From the NCBI GenBank assembly GCA_963662175.1, contig OY759224.1:22143489-22207488 (forward strand): 64,000 nucleotides of DNA. Direction: 5' to 3'. The position numbers were made by a program, and so were the translations under genes. The notes below the pieces were generated by a model that was given only the letters and a program-made list of their open reading frames with translations, was not told where the DNA came from and searched no databases. Below, piece by piece: positions 10,589 to 21,423 of the stretch (position 1 is its first letter; every line of letters begins with the position of its first letter). The DNA is from Aradus depressus (taxonomy: Eukaryota > Arthropoda > Insecta > Hemiptera > Aradidae).

Positions 10589-10740
10589 CTGTGAACAAAA
10601 TATTTCAAAATTACATTTTTGCTTATTAATTATATTCTTAGTAAAAAATATAATAAATAAATGTTACCCTTATTTGCACCTTCTATAATACACAAGCACG
10701 TTCTTTTAATTTATTAACTATATTTAAAGAATATATGTGA

Positions 10741-11090
10741 GGGCGCCGGTAGCTCAGTGGTATGCGTGCTGGACTTCTGAGCTCAAGAACGTGGGTTCAT
10801 AACCCGATCGAGGCCCTTAGTTTATTTTATCTGGGAGGTAAAATAAACTTAAGCACGCCGTCCTTCGGATGGGACGTTAAGCGATGGTCCCGAGCCTATA
10901 CTATGTCAGGTACTCGTTAAAGACCCCTGCCCTAGGTGAATACAAATTTAGGGTAGGCAAAATTTAGGACTCCCATAGTAGAGTCGGGTTCTTGTCCACC
11001 AGAGTGACGAAAGAGCGCTCTGGTAGTAGGCTATATGACCTCGTAGTTAAAGCCCGGGCATGAGTCATAAAACCTAATCTAACCTAAAGA
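10741..11090 (+). mobile_element. SINE-A copy, full length
   Basis: Complete head (A box TAGCTCAGTGG; B box GGGTTCATAACCC), hairpin body, 3' domain and AACCTAATCTAACCTAAAG tail. Confidence 0.92.
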
Positions 11091-11555
11091 ATATTTGTTA
11101 TGTGGTCATTACAGGACTTTCTTATACCGACCACGCTTACAGATCACTTTCTCTTTCTCTCTCCCCCTTCTCAAAATCATTTCATACCGTTGTAGCGATT
11201 TTACCTGAACAACGACGGTGTCGCTGAGCGGACAAACATACAAATATATCCAAACAACATTGTCAGCCTGCCTGCTGATAATTGAATAAGTGCAGAACAT
11301 ATGAGACGTTGCGAAAGAAAAGGGCGAACTCAACATATAGGTCAATTTTTTTTTTTATTTATTACTGTTCTATAGACTATACTGCGCATGCCTGACTAAT
11401 GATTAATTACCTTACATTAATGAAGGGATGGATGAAAAACACAATAAGCAACTTTTTGTTGAGTTCTCCCTTCTCTTTCGCAAAGCCTCAAATGATTGTA
11501 TATTATAAATAGTATATTTATAATATACATACTTAGAATTTATATAAAATTATTA

Positions 11556-11905
11556 GGGCGCCGGTAGCTCAGTGGTATGCGTGCTTGTCTTCTAAGCTCA
11601 AGATCGTGGGTTCGAAATCTGATCGAGACCCTTAGTTTATTTTATATGGAAGGTAAAATAAATTTAAGCACACCGTCCTTCGGATGGGACGTAAAGCGAT
11701 GGTCCCGAGCCTGTACGATGTCAGGTACTCGTTAAAGACCCCTGCCCTAGGTGAATACAAATTTAGGGTAGGCAAAATTTAGGACTCCCATAGTAGAGTC
11801 GGGCTCATGTCCACCAGAGTGACGAAAGAGCGCTCTGGTAGTAGGCGATATGACCTCGTTGTTAAAGCCCGGGCATGAGTCATAAAACCTAACCTAAACC
11901 TAAAC
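11556..11905 (+). mobile_element. SINE-A copy (left arm of palindrome)
   Basis: Full-length SINE-A: GGGCGCCGGTAGCTCAGTGG head, B box GGGTTCGAAATC, tail CATAAAACCTAACCTAAACC. Confidence 0.92.
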
Positions 11906-11972
11906 TAAAATTATTAATACATTTGGTCATTGTAAAAAAACAGATGTTCAAAAAACAGACAGTTATATAGTT

Positions 11973-12321
11973 AGTTAGGTTAGGTGAGGTTTTATGACTC
12001 ATGCCCGGGCTTTAACAACGAGGTCATATCGCCTACTACCAGAGCGCTCTTTCGTCACTCTGGTGGACATGAGCCCGACTCTACTATGGGAGTCCTAAAT
12101 TTTGCCTACCCTAAATTTGTATTCACCTAGGGCAGGGGTCTTTAACGAGTACCTGACATCGTACAGGCTCGGGACCATCGCTTTACGTCCCATCCGAAGG
12201 ACGGTGTGCTTAAATTTATTTTACCTCCCATATAAAATAAACTAAGGGTCTCGATCAGATTTCGAACCCACGATCTTGAGCTTAGAAGACAAGCACGCAT
12301 ACCACTGAGCTACCGGCGCCC
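11973..12321 (-). mobile_element. SINE-A copy (right arm of palindrome)
   Basis: Mirror of the preceding copy, ending ...CTACCGGCGCCC, with the same diagnostic variants; tail side reads TTAGGTTAGGTGAGGTTTTA. Confidence 0.92.
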
Positions 12322-12402
12322 TAATAATTTTATATAAATTCTAAGTATGTATATTATAAATATACTATTTATAATATACAATCATATGAGGCTTTGCGAA
12401 AG

Positions 12403-12509
12403 GCTCGGGACCATCACTTAACGTCCCATCCGAAGGACGGCGTGCTTAAGTTTATTTTACCTCCCAGATAAAATAAACTAAGGGGCCTCGGTCGGGTTAC
12501 GAACTATAT
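12403..12509 (-). mobile_element. SINE-A fragment abutting the palindrome
   Basis: GCTCGGGACCATCACTTAAC through the hairpin body to CCTCGGTCGGGTTACGAAC, starting exactly where the palindrome ends. It differs from the arms at their private variant sites, so it is a third, different copy. Confidence 0.8.
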
Positions 12510-12849
12510 AGTTAGTGTCTAAGTGTCGATGTATAATGACGAACATTTAAAAAAAAAAGAAATATTTGTAAAATATTGTAAATAATGTTAACATAATTTC
12601 ATTCTGTCAATAAAATATGGTTTTTTTTATAACACACTTTTATACTTATCGTATAAATGTTAAACCGTCATTACTGTGTATAAGAAAGTCACTCTCAGAA
12701 AAGGAGAGAGAGAGATCTCTAATATTGGTTGCTATAAAAAAAAGTGCTTTAATGGCCACATCACTTTTTATTTTTTTCTTCATTTTTATTATTTGTCATA
12801 AAAAAATATTTTATAATTCGTTTCTGTGTGATGATTTTCTAACGATCGC

Positions 12850-13200
12850 ACCTATTGTTTTTCAGCGAAATCGACCAAAGGAAATTAGAGGGAGACTTAA
12901 CTCAAAAACCCTAATAGCTGCCATTGTAATGAATGTATCGATACAAAATTTGATATTTGAAGTCAACAACCAACAGCTGTCTTTCAGCAATATCGACTGA
13001 AGGGAAGGGGGGGATTCATGGGTGGGGGCTCAATTCAAAAGCCCCAATTCCTGCAAATGTAATAAATATATCAACATGTAATTTCATATTAAAAACCTGT
13101 TAAATGAGCATGCGGAAGCCAAATATTGAGTTTTAGCTCCAATGGTCAATTGGCTTTGAAGGGAGAGCGAAAACTTAAAATAATTATTTGTACTGGGGAA
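12850..13200 (+). repeat. DUR array
   Basis: TTTTCAGCGAAATCGACCAA, then GTAATGAATGTATCGATACA, a second unit with GTAATAAATATATCAACATG, then the terminal GGTCAATTGGCTTTGAAGGG and AGAGCGAAAACTT..CTGGGGAAGT block. An ORF here (to 13000) is merely the open frame of the repeat. Confidence 0.75.
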
Positions 13201-13285
13201 GTATATAACCAGGGATTTACCAACGACTTTCTTTTCCTGTCAGCTCCTGCTATAAAATGTAAATTTTCTATGCTCAATAAATACT

Positions 13286-13505
13286 TTTTTTTTTTTTTTT
13301 TTTTTTTTTTCTTTTGGCTTTATGAACGGTGCATATTAGCCATGTCAATGTGTTACGTATAATTATTTAAGACATCCATGGCCCCGGGAGGGAGTTCTAT
13401 CTACGAAATAAAACTCACTCCCGGACGGGATTCGAACCCGCAAACCATGGTGAGACCATGCGACCAAAGCCCTACGCTCTAGCCCGCACGGCCACCATGG
13501 CCCTC
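13286..13505 (-). mobile_element. SINE-B copy with 11-bp target duplication
   Basis: On - it reads GCCATGGTGGCCGTGCGGGC (Leu/Ser-tRNA-like A box), then GGTTTGCGGGTTCGAATCCC (B box), a short body and a long poly(A), seen as the T-run on +. CAATAAATACT flanks it at 13275-13285 and 13506-13516, as expected for LINE-driven insertion. Confidence 0.92.
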
Positions 13506-13516
13506 CAATAAATACT

Positions 13517-14460
13517 TAATAAATAGGATTACTGATGCAAGTTTCAATACTATACAATTTTGTAGATGTTGATTGTAAATATGGGAATAGAAAATAAAAA
13601 AGTTTTTTTCAATTTAAATGAACGTTTTATTCATATCAGAAAAAAAAATTGTATAACATACTCTAGTATATTCCCACTAAAAATTATACTACAGTTTTCT
13701 ACTTTTTTTAATATATATTTTACACATTAATGTTTTCCATTATGTTTAATTTGTTTGACAATGATCATAAACAAAAACAGATGCAAATAATCCACATTTT
13801 GATTATAAAAGATATTTAGGTGAACTGCTGGATTACCTATAGAAATCAAAATTCAAAAAATTATCACAATATTAAGAGTCTATAGCCCTTTTAAAAAGTC
13901 ACTTTTCCGGTAGATTTAAGACTATAAAACATAAGTAACATTTATTCAACTCTCAGGTTACATAAGACTGTGACATTCTATTGAAGTTCTACTTACAAAT
14001 ATTTCAGTCTAATAAAATAAAGAAAATACAAATATATAAGATAGGACTTATCTTTCTCTCTCCCCTCCCCCCCCCCCCCCCCCCCCCCCGGACTTCCCGA
14101 GGGAACAGGGTGTCACAGTCTTAGGTAATCTGAGAATTGTACAAATATGACAACCAACCCAAACCAAACTAAAAATAAAATTCTAGTTTTATAGAATGTT
14201 GTTATAATATTATTATTTTCATTTTAAATATTTTTCAAACATATTTGAATATATTATAATGTTCACATAATACGGTAATACATCAATGATAACAGATGAA
14301 TTCTTATATCTCTATGATAATATTTCTACGCAAGTTACAGGGTATGAAGATAAATGAGACGTTATAGCTTGAACTGCTACGCCTATGAATACTGTATACT
14401 GTTATAGAAGAAAAGTGACTTGTTCGAGGAAAAACTAGTTTTTCCCAGATATATATTAAC
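13517..14460. other. intergenic stretch between SINE-B and gene B
   Basis: AT-rich with no recognised gene; it should hold the 3' UTR of gene B. A CT-rich patch and a long C homopolymer occur at about 14060-14090, where read or assembly length may be unreliable. Confidence 0.4.
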
Positions 14461-14464
14461 TTAT

Positions 14465-15066
14465 TTAAGATTTAGGAGGACAATCATTCCAGGGCCATTC
14501 GAAATCACATTCTTGCGTTTGGGGGTTGTAAATGTGGCTAATTCCACATTTAGTTTGGTACCAAACGTCATCGATACATTCTTCATAGAAGTGACAATCC
14601 TCAACTTGTCTTCTTTTGTCTTTAGTTGCATCACATTTTTCTTCAGTAGTACATCTTGCTCTGGTGTATACACATTCTTTCAAAACAGCGTCAAATTTTT
14701 GTAAATGATCACACTTCCTAGTAAATTTTTGCCCAAAAAAGCAGTCATAATAAATGGAACAATCTTTAGGTTCCCCCACAGCCTCTGAACAAGATTTACA
14801 AACTGCAACTTCTCCAGGAACGCATCTTTTTTGCTTATAATCAAACATTAAACCCGTTTGACATTTAGCCATTAACCACATGCCATTTGAGCAGACAGAA
14901 AATTGGCTACAATTATCGTCAGTCCCTTCTGAGTCTCCATCTTCGCAAGCATTCTTAACGAATGATACAGTTTCTAGGAGGCATTTTCTTTGAATTGAAT
15001 CAAATTTTTGACCCTTTGGACAGTTTTTCTTCCATGATAGATGTGAACAGTTTACTGACAGGAGCG
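14465..15066 (-). CDS. chitin-binding (CBM14) protein B, main exon, short paralogue
   Basis: About 200 residues: a partial first module (WKKNCPKGQKFDSIQRKC), then three full CBM14 modules starting CEDGDSEG, CSEAVGEP and CDATKDKR, ending WPWNDCPPKS and TAA. It opens at acceptor TATTTTGATTTCAG in phase 1 with (A)LLSVNCS, matching the opening of gene A (LLSVSLA). The first half of module 1, including its first cysteines, is missing relative to A and C, as if about 20 codons were deleted. Likely a secreted chitin-binding protein or a decaying copy. The first exon was not found, and there is no good AATAAA nearby. Confidence 0.82.
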
Positions 15067-15267
15067 CTGAAATCAAAATACACACCCTATGAGAATTTTT
15101 GTTGAGGACATTTCCCGAAAATGGGTAATAGAAGATACTTCAATTTCAGAACCAGCCACGCCGGAACGGCGGGGCGGGAAGGGCGATCGCCTAGGGCGCC
15201 TCGATGTTAGGGGCACAAGAGTTGTTGACTCTTTGACCTTGATTGAAAGAATTGAAAAAAAAAAACT

Positions 15268-15519
15268 AATACTTGCGACTTATTCACGAACTTGTGGATT
15301 GCGTTACGCATACTTTTAACGATTCCAGTATCAGTAGCCAGTTGCGAAAGGAGTTTTAGCAAATTGAAATTAATAAAAACATATTTAAGGTCTACTATGA
15401 CACAAGAAAGACTCCATGCTCTTGCTGTTCTTGCAATAGAAAACGAACTGGCCAAGATCATACATTTCAAGGATGTAATTGAAGAATTTGCTAATGCTAA
15501 AGCCCAAATAATACAATCA
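15268..15519 (+). pseudogene. hAT transposase dimerisation-domain fragment (ZMYM1-like)
   Basis: The frame reads TNTCDLFTNLWIALRILLTI, then PVSVASCERSFSKLKLIKTY, LRSTMTQERLHALAVLAIEN and ELAKIIHFKDVIEEFANAKA. The block P.S.ASCERSFS.LKLIK..LRSTM.QERL..LA.L.IE is the hAT C-terminal dimerisation region, close to ZMYM1-type transposon proteins. It lies between genes B and C on the opposite strand. The remaining transposase is missing, and the stop codon used (15529-15531) lies in SINE-A sequence. Confidence 0.85.
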
Positions 15520-15632
15520 CTAGGTGAATAAACCTGGGTAGACAAAATTTAGGACTTCCAAAGTGGAGTATGGCTCATGGTCACCAGAGCGCTCTGGTAG
15601 TAGGCTAATTTTTAAAGCCGGGACATGATAAT
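15520..15632 (+). mobile_element. SINE-A 3' fragment
   Basis: CTAGGTGAATAAA..GGGTAG.CAAAATTTAGGACT..CACCAGAGCGCTCTGGTAGT, worn and partly deleted. It directly continues the hAT fragment. Confidence 0.7.
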
Positions 15633-15639
15633 AATAGAG

Positions 15640-16660
15640 CAATAAAAAAGAAAGCAATTAAAAACAATTGAAACAGAAAGCATGAATTTTTAATTAATGT
15701 TAATTTTTATTTGTTATTACACATTAAAATGACAAATAGTATTAATTTTGGGAACACGATCCAGAAATGATATAAACGATTCATGAAATAAAACAATAAA
15801 AATATTAAGAATATTTAAAACTATTAATAAAACGTTATTTCAGTCTAAATAGTTCACAAAGTTCACTTGCACTAGAATCCAGGCTTTTAAATTAATTGGT
15901 ACATAGGTTGGTTTCTATGGGATCTTGTTTCTGGCGAGGAAGATGATCCTTGTCCTGTGCATTTCAATGGCTACGTACGGAGTTGTGCACCTCGTTCAGG
16001 TAGTTCAGGTACAACAAATATGATTTTCTTATGCAATTGTTATTATTTTTGATGCAATCTACTGTCAATACATAAAACTAAGAAAAATGTTCATAATTCA
16101 AATGTGCTTTCGCTATCTGACTTTTAATTAAATTTTTTGATTTATTCATATTAATGTAAATATAGTAGAACTCAAGAGAACTCCAAAGTTGTGTACATCA
16201 AAAATAAAAATATGATAGACATTTTTCAGAAATCTCTATTAATCTTCTTCATTATTTAATCATCAAAACTGCTTTGATAAGTAAATCTATTCAGAACTTA
16301 AATTTATATTAAAAGCTGCAATAAAAATGTTGGTTTCTTCCTTCACTGTAGGTCTATAATGTCAAACTGACATGGATTTGATTCAAAATATACTCTAATA
16401 TATATTTTGTCAAACTTATATAAATGTATTCATAAAAAGGATGTAGGAAAATAAGTAGCTCCTTATATTGTCAATAGTTTGCTTTGGACGCAAAGTTGTA
16501 TTGAGGGCTTACAGTAGATACTTGAAGGAGTTTCGACATAAATTTTTGTTATTCATTCCAAAAATTATTATATAATGTTGAAGCGAAGTTCTTATGCTTT
16601 CTGATCTAGTAAGATACTTTAAATAAAGTTAAGTGTAGACAATTCTGATATATATTTTAA
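15640..16660. other. intergenic stretch downstream of gene C
   Basis: AT-rich; no gene or element recognised. It should include the 3' UTR of gene C. Confidence 0.4.
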
Positions 16661-16666
16661 TTAGAA

Positions 16667-17628
16667 TTACTGATTGTTTTCGTTACATGTTCCAGTATTG
16701 GTACAGCTGAGTGTTTTCCTGTCAAAATGTCCTTCTGCGCAGCTCCTGACAACACCATTGACTCTGTACCTTTTGCAGTCGACTGCTTCGATTGAGCATG
16801 GTCGCTTTTGACAACCATTTCCAAAAGTTTCTCCCTCTGGACAATTTTTATTCTCCCATTTACCATTTTTACATTCCATATATTCTTGACAGCTCAATGG
16901 TATCTGTTCACCCTCTGAACAGGTATCTTCAATTTTTTTGTGTATAATTCCTTTTGTGTTGAACAAAAAAGATGAAGGACAATCATAATTGAAAAACCAT
17001 ACACATTTTTTTAATTCAGGATTATATCTGTGTGCCAAAGAACATTTATGAGACTCCCATATTCCATAATTGCATGTTTCATATTCGTTGCATGATGTGG
17101 AGCGCACTTCGTCAAATGTACACTGTTGACACTTGTCCGATGTACATTTTTTGGTATTTGGATTGTAGGTTTCTTTCGCATTGCAGTTACGTTGCACCCA
17201 ATCTCCAAAAACACATTCTCCAAATGAAGTGCAGTCAGGATTTGCTCTTCTTTCACCTGGAGCGCATTGAATTTTCGGACACCAAATACCATATTGACAG
17301 GATTGTTTTGTAACGTTAAACACTTGAAACCAAGGACATTTATTGATGTTTAATTGTTTGTTGTTGCATTCGTAGAAGACTCGACAGGATTTAGGGTCAG
17401 GATATGACTTTCCTTCTACACATATTGTATCTGGATTTGCGCATTTTACAGAAAACAATCCTCCCACTTTACATTTAAGTTCCTTCGGATCAAAATAATT
17501 TACAAAACCACATTTTTCAACAGTGTATCTGCCATTTTTACAACTGGCGTACTGTTTACATTCGGGATCAAGCAAAGGAGCAACATCGCCATCTTGACAT
17601 CTTGCATTCACCCTCGCCAAATAGACAA
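16667..17628 (-). CDS. chitin-binding (CBM14) protein C, main exon
   Basis: About 320 residues. The exon opens at acceptor TTTTTTGTTCACAG in phase 1 with (V)VYLARVNARCQDG, the end of a signal peptide, then six CBM14 modules that match modules 1-6 of gene A one for one. Examples are HKCSLAHRYNPELKKCVWFF against the A module CGVAHRYNP..K.CVWFF, and CPEGETF in module 5. It ends NENNQ and TAA just where A continues NNQNEPVV, so modules 7-8 and the Thr/Pro linker are absent. Either a new stop truncates it, or CA|GTAATT is a donor leading to an unseen exon. Extracellular chitin-binding role inferred from the family. Confidence 0.87.
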
Positions 17629-17951
17629 CTGTGAACAAAAAACGAACTCTGATTGGTTCTTGAGTTTTCAATTGTGTTTCCATCATTATCCATATTAATA
17701 ATGTATTGTACTAATATAATGCATAAAATAATATTGATTTAAAAATCGACAAGAGAATAGACATTATAATCCACTGTCTAGGTCTGAATAAGAAAGCTTC
17801 GAAATCTTCTATTTCAAAGTATCAGCCAATTTGCTCCACTGATAATTATATTCTAAACCAGATTGGTGAGAGGTTGTCTAAAAGTTGCGCAGGATTTAAT
17901 ATTCTCAATGAACTATAATAACGAAAAACAATAATAACTAAAAATAAATTT

Positions 17952-18300
17952 AAAAAACTGGTTATTTCAAGTAACAATGAGAACTATTAGATATTATAAA
18001 GACAAACTATCTTTAAAAACTGGTTAATTCAAGTAACAGTGAGAACTATTAGATATTATAAAGACAAACTATCTTTAAAAACTGGTTAATTCAAGTAACA
18101 GTGAGAACTATTAGATATTATAAAGACAAACTATCTTTAAAAACTGGTTAATTCAAGTAACAGTGAGAACTATTAGATATTATAAAGACAAACTATCTTT
18201 AAAAACTGGTTAATTCAAGTAACAATGAGAACTATTAGATATTATAAAGACAAACTATCTTTAAAAACTGGTTAATTCAAGTAACAGTGAGAACTATTAG
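17952..18300. repeat. 62-bp minisatellite, about 5.6 copies
   Basis: The unit AAAAACTGGTTAATTCAAGT..GAGAACTATTAGATATTATA..GACAAACTATCTTT repeats with a 62-bp period and only single-base differences (ACAATG/ACAGTG, TTATTTC/TTAATTC). It lies about 325 bp upstream of the gene C exon, in its intron or promoter region. Confidence 0.95.
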
Positions 18301-18469
18301 GTACAATAAACTGTTAAAAACTCACTGAACTACTGACTCACTTACTCATCGAAATCCTAACCCAAAACAAAAAAAATTGAACATTTTTTAATTCAAGTAC
18401 GTGAAAAAATATGTTGAACACAAGCTCTCACCAGTACAACTCTGATAAAAAAAAAGTCATGGGGTGAAT

Positions 18470-19085
18470 CATCGGCAATTATCGGCAGCTATTATGGTTT
18501 TTGATCTGAGCTCCCCTCCTCGGAAAATTGATAGGTGTCGTCCCTATAGGTTTTTTAATTTTTATATGAAATTTTGTGTTGATGCATTCATTACAACGGC
18601 AGTTGTTTGGTTGGTTATTGTGACCAGAGCGATCTTCCATCACTCTAGTGGACATGAGCTCGGCTCTACTATGGGAGTTCTAAATTTTGACTACCCTAAA
18701 TTTTTATTTACCTAGGGTAGGAGTCTTCTAACTAGTACCTGATATACAGGTTTGGGACCATCGCTCACGATCTTGAGCTCATGTAGGCAAGCATACATAC
18801 CACTGTGCTACCGTCACCCTCTCTACATCAGCAGTTATTACACATTTTGTGTTAAGCCTATCCTCTAATCGATTTAGCTGAAAATTAACATGTGTCGTCC
18901 TGATGGGGTTCTGGATACACATATACAATTTCGTGTCGATAATTCATTCAATCAGTATTTAACGTGTTCATAGACAAACACAGACAGAATTTTTATTGTT
19001 GATTTTTGGTATCCTCAAAAATCACAATAACTAATATAATATAATGAATGTATCGATACGAAATTTTATAAGTTCTCGAGGAAAA
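18470..19085 (-). repeat. DUR units around a SINE-A remnant
   Basis: Reverse units at about 18470-18615 (GTGTTGATGCATTCATTACA) and 18830-18965 (GTGTCGATAATTCATTC), a + unit at about 19010-19080, and a worn reverse SINE-A at about 18615-18822 (ends CTACCGTCACCC). Confidence 0.65.
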
Positions 19086-19386
19086 AGTAAAATGTATTTA
19101 TTGTTATAACAATTGGGGATAAATGATAAAAAAGAGTAAAATTAAATGTTATAAAAATATTTACAATTAATAAAAATCATTGTTTAAATGTTTCTAATAT
19201 TGTTTCAATGTAAATATAATATTTAGTGGGATAAACTCATTTTTTATAACAATACCTATTGAAGTAGGGAGTTCTGCATTGAAGGTTATACAGACAAGAT
19301 AAGATAAAAATTGTGACACTTTTATTATAAGTAAAATAACAAGCAAAAGTGTAACCTAAAATAAGGTAAATTGTTAAAAAAAATAA

Positions 19387-20140
19387 GGTTTTAATATCGG
19401 GTTTAAAACTATCAATCCCATAAGCCAGTGCTTGGAGAGAGGTAGGGACAAAACAGATATTGAAAATAGAAGCGGAGTTTATAGTCTAGAGTGCGCGACG
19501 TGCAGTCAATTATACATTGGACAGATGGGACGTCGTTTTAAAGACAAGATCAAGGAACACACAGCCGAAATAAAGAACCGAGGCTACCGTTCTACATTCG
19601 CGACTCACATTATCGACAATAGCCACACTTTTGAACCATCTACAGGCATAAAATATCTCCATTGTTGCTCTAAAAAGCTACTTAATAGCCTAGAACAATT
19701 AGAAATAAATAAAGCTACCAAAAGGAACATTTGTATGAATGACCAAATTTATTTTAACTATTCCCCTTTGCTAAAACCCTGAACTGGTTCTATTTCCACA
19801 TATACCTATGTTTGTTATTATTATAGGTTTCCATATATATGTTATTATCTGTTATGTTTTTTAGTTTTATTTTTTACTTATTAGTCAAAGGATGTTATTT
19901 TATGTAAATTAAGAAAAATTAGTGTTTTCTCAAATATTTCATGATGTAGCTAACGGTTAAGCCGGGGGATTCCCTAATTGAAGTGGCACCTTTCACCAGA
20001 GAGGTATTGGAGGAGTCGCACTCTGCAAACTAACTTAGTTCATAACTAGACCTGACGATGGTGTGAAGCCGAAACCGGTAGTTGTATTTTTATAAATATC
20101 TTTAGTGGAATAGACAACATTTCAAAAAATAAGCTTGTTT
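19387..20140 (+). pseudogene. Penelope-like retroelement, GIY-YIG endonuclease and 3' end
   Basis: The frame reads FKTINPISQCLERGRDKTDI, then SGVYSLECATCSQLYIGQMG, RRFKDKIKEHTAEIKNRGYR and FATHIIDNSHTF, ending LLKP and TGA near 19780. GVY.L.C..C..LYIGQ..R.F..R..EH is the GIY-YIG nuclease that Penelope-like elements carry after their reverse transcriptase. The RT part is missing. About 260 bp further on, GACCTGACGATGGTGTGAAG and CCGAAACCGGTAGT form the terminal block typical of these elements. A second copy of that block lies at 24905. Confidence 0.85.
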
Positions 20141-20585
20141 TATTTATTTAAGTAAAACTGTAATTAAAATTTTTGGATAGCATAGAAGTAGCGTATTTGT
20201 TGTTGATTATTCACCGGCATATGACCAATATGAACAAACGGACTAGAACCATGGGGCTCAGCCATGAGTTCCAACATTAACATAATACAATCGTGTCAGT
20301 CAAAAGTCCTCCCATCTTCACAGACACACACAGACTGACAGAAATGTTTTTTAGTTGAAATTCGTATATGAGAGTAATGATTTGACGTCCGCGGTATATT
20401 TTTGTTTCATTGTACAGCGTAATTCTGAGAGAGACATTCTTATACCCAGTAATGCCAGTATGAAATGATTTTGAGAAGGGGCAGAGAGTGATCTGTAAGT
20501 GGGGTTGGTATAAGAAAGTCCTGTATTGGCCACATATATTTTATGTATTTCTATTTTTTATAATTTTCTATAAAAACTACCAATA

Positions 20586-20903
20586 GGGTTAGGTTTTATG
20601 ACTCATGTCCGGGCTTATCGCCAAGGTCATATCGCCTACTATCAGAGCGCTCTTTCGTCACTCTAGTGGACATGAGCCCGACTCTACTATGGTAGTCCTA
20701 AATTTTGCCTATCTTAAATTTTTATTCACCTAGGGCAGGGGTCTTTAACGACCGGCTCGGGACCATCGCTTAACGTCCCATCCGAAGGACGGCGTGCTTA
20801 AGTTTATTTTACCTCCCAGATAAAATAAACTAAGGGCCTCGGTCGGGTTACGAAACCATGACATTGAGCGAGGTAAGCAAGCATGCATACCACTGAGCTA
20901 CCA
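20586..20903 (-). mobile_element. SINE-A copy
   Basis: Tail side GGGTTAGGTTTTATGACTCA through the body to CACTGAGCTACC; a deletion near GGTCTTTAACGACCGGCTCG removes part of the middle. Confidence 0.88.
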
Positions 20904-21420
20904 TTTTTTCATTGTTGAGTCGCTACAACGATTGTCGTATTGATTCTATCCCAAATCTAAGGACAGACATCATCGTGAAAATAGTCTGGGGACGTTGAAA
21001 CCTCGATCTCGGATTTTCGCACGATTACAATATTTTCTTATATTATAGGTATAGCAAAGTAAAAACTAAAAACTCGAAACAAGCCACTAGTAGGTTTTTT
21101 TTTTTTACAAAAACCGTTCAGAACCGAGAAGAAATCCAGGAAGAAAAAGAGAGAAATCTCGATGTGTATTGGGAAAAAAATCCCGGTTTAAAAGATACCT
21201 AGACGGCTAATGACTGTGGGAATCAGGTCAACAAAAAAAGTTAATTTAAACTCAACGGAAATAGAAAATTTAAAATATATATTTTTATCTTGAGTATTTT
21301 CAGAAATAAAAGGTTGGATACTCGTGAAAACGCGTTTACTGCAATGGATTACACCGAACTTGTGTATGATCGTATCGATACAGTCATATATCGATAGAAT
21401 GTTCCCTAATTGATTTATCT
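20904..21420. other. no gene; small dispersed repeat
   Basis: GAAACCTCGATCTCGGATTT near 20998 recurs in reverse inside the repeat block at 49400, so a further dispersed family is present. Otherwise AT-rich. Confidence 0.35.
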
Positions 21421-21423
21421 ATT

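Larger units (their letters stand above)
11475..12402. repeat. near-perfect palindrome of about 0.9 kb
   Basis: The left arm (11475 to about 11890) begins CTTTCGCAAAGCCTCA and ends in SINE-A. The right arm (about 11985-12402) is its reverse complement and ends GAGGCTTTGCGAAAG. The unique AT-rich flank (ATTATAAATAGTATATTTAT) and private SINE variants (GCACACCGTCC, ACGTAAAGCG) are shared by both arms, so it is an inverted duplication, not two independent insertions. The spacer is roughly 95 bp. Confidence 0.9.

Noticed and set aside
12617..13000. ORF of 127 codons
   Set aside because: Its second half is DUR sequence and its first half is low-complexity A/T DNA; no domain.
17952..18300. Regular short repeats resembling a CRISPR array
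   Set aside because: The repeats are contiguous 62-bp units without unique spacers, in an animal genome; it is a minisatellite.
20050..20095. Certain hammerhead ribozyme
   Set aside because: Core motifs are present but stem II has mismatches by hand, so it is only raised as a finding to test.
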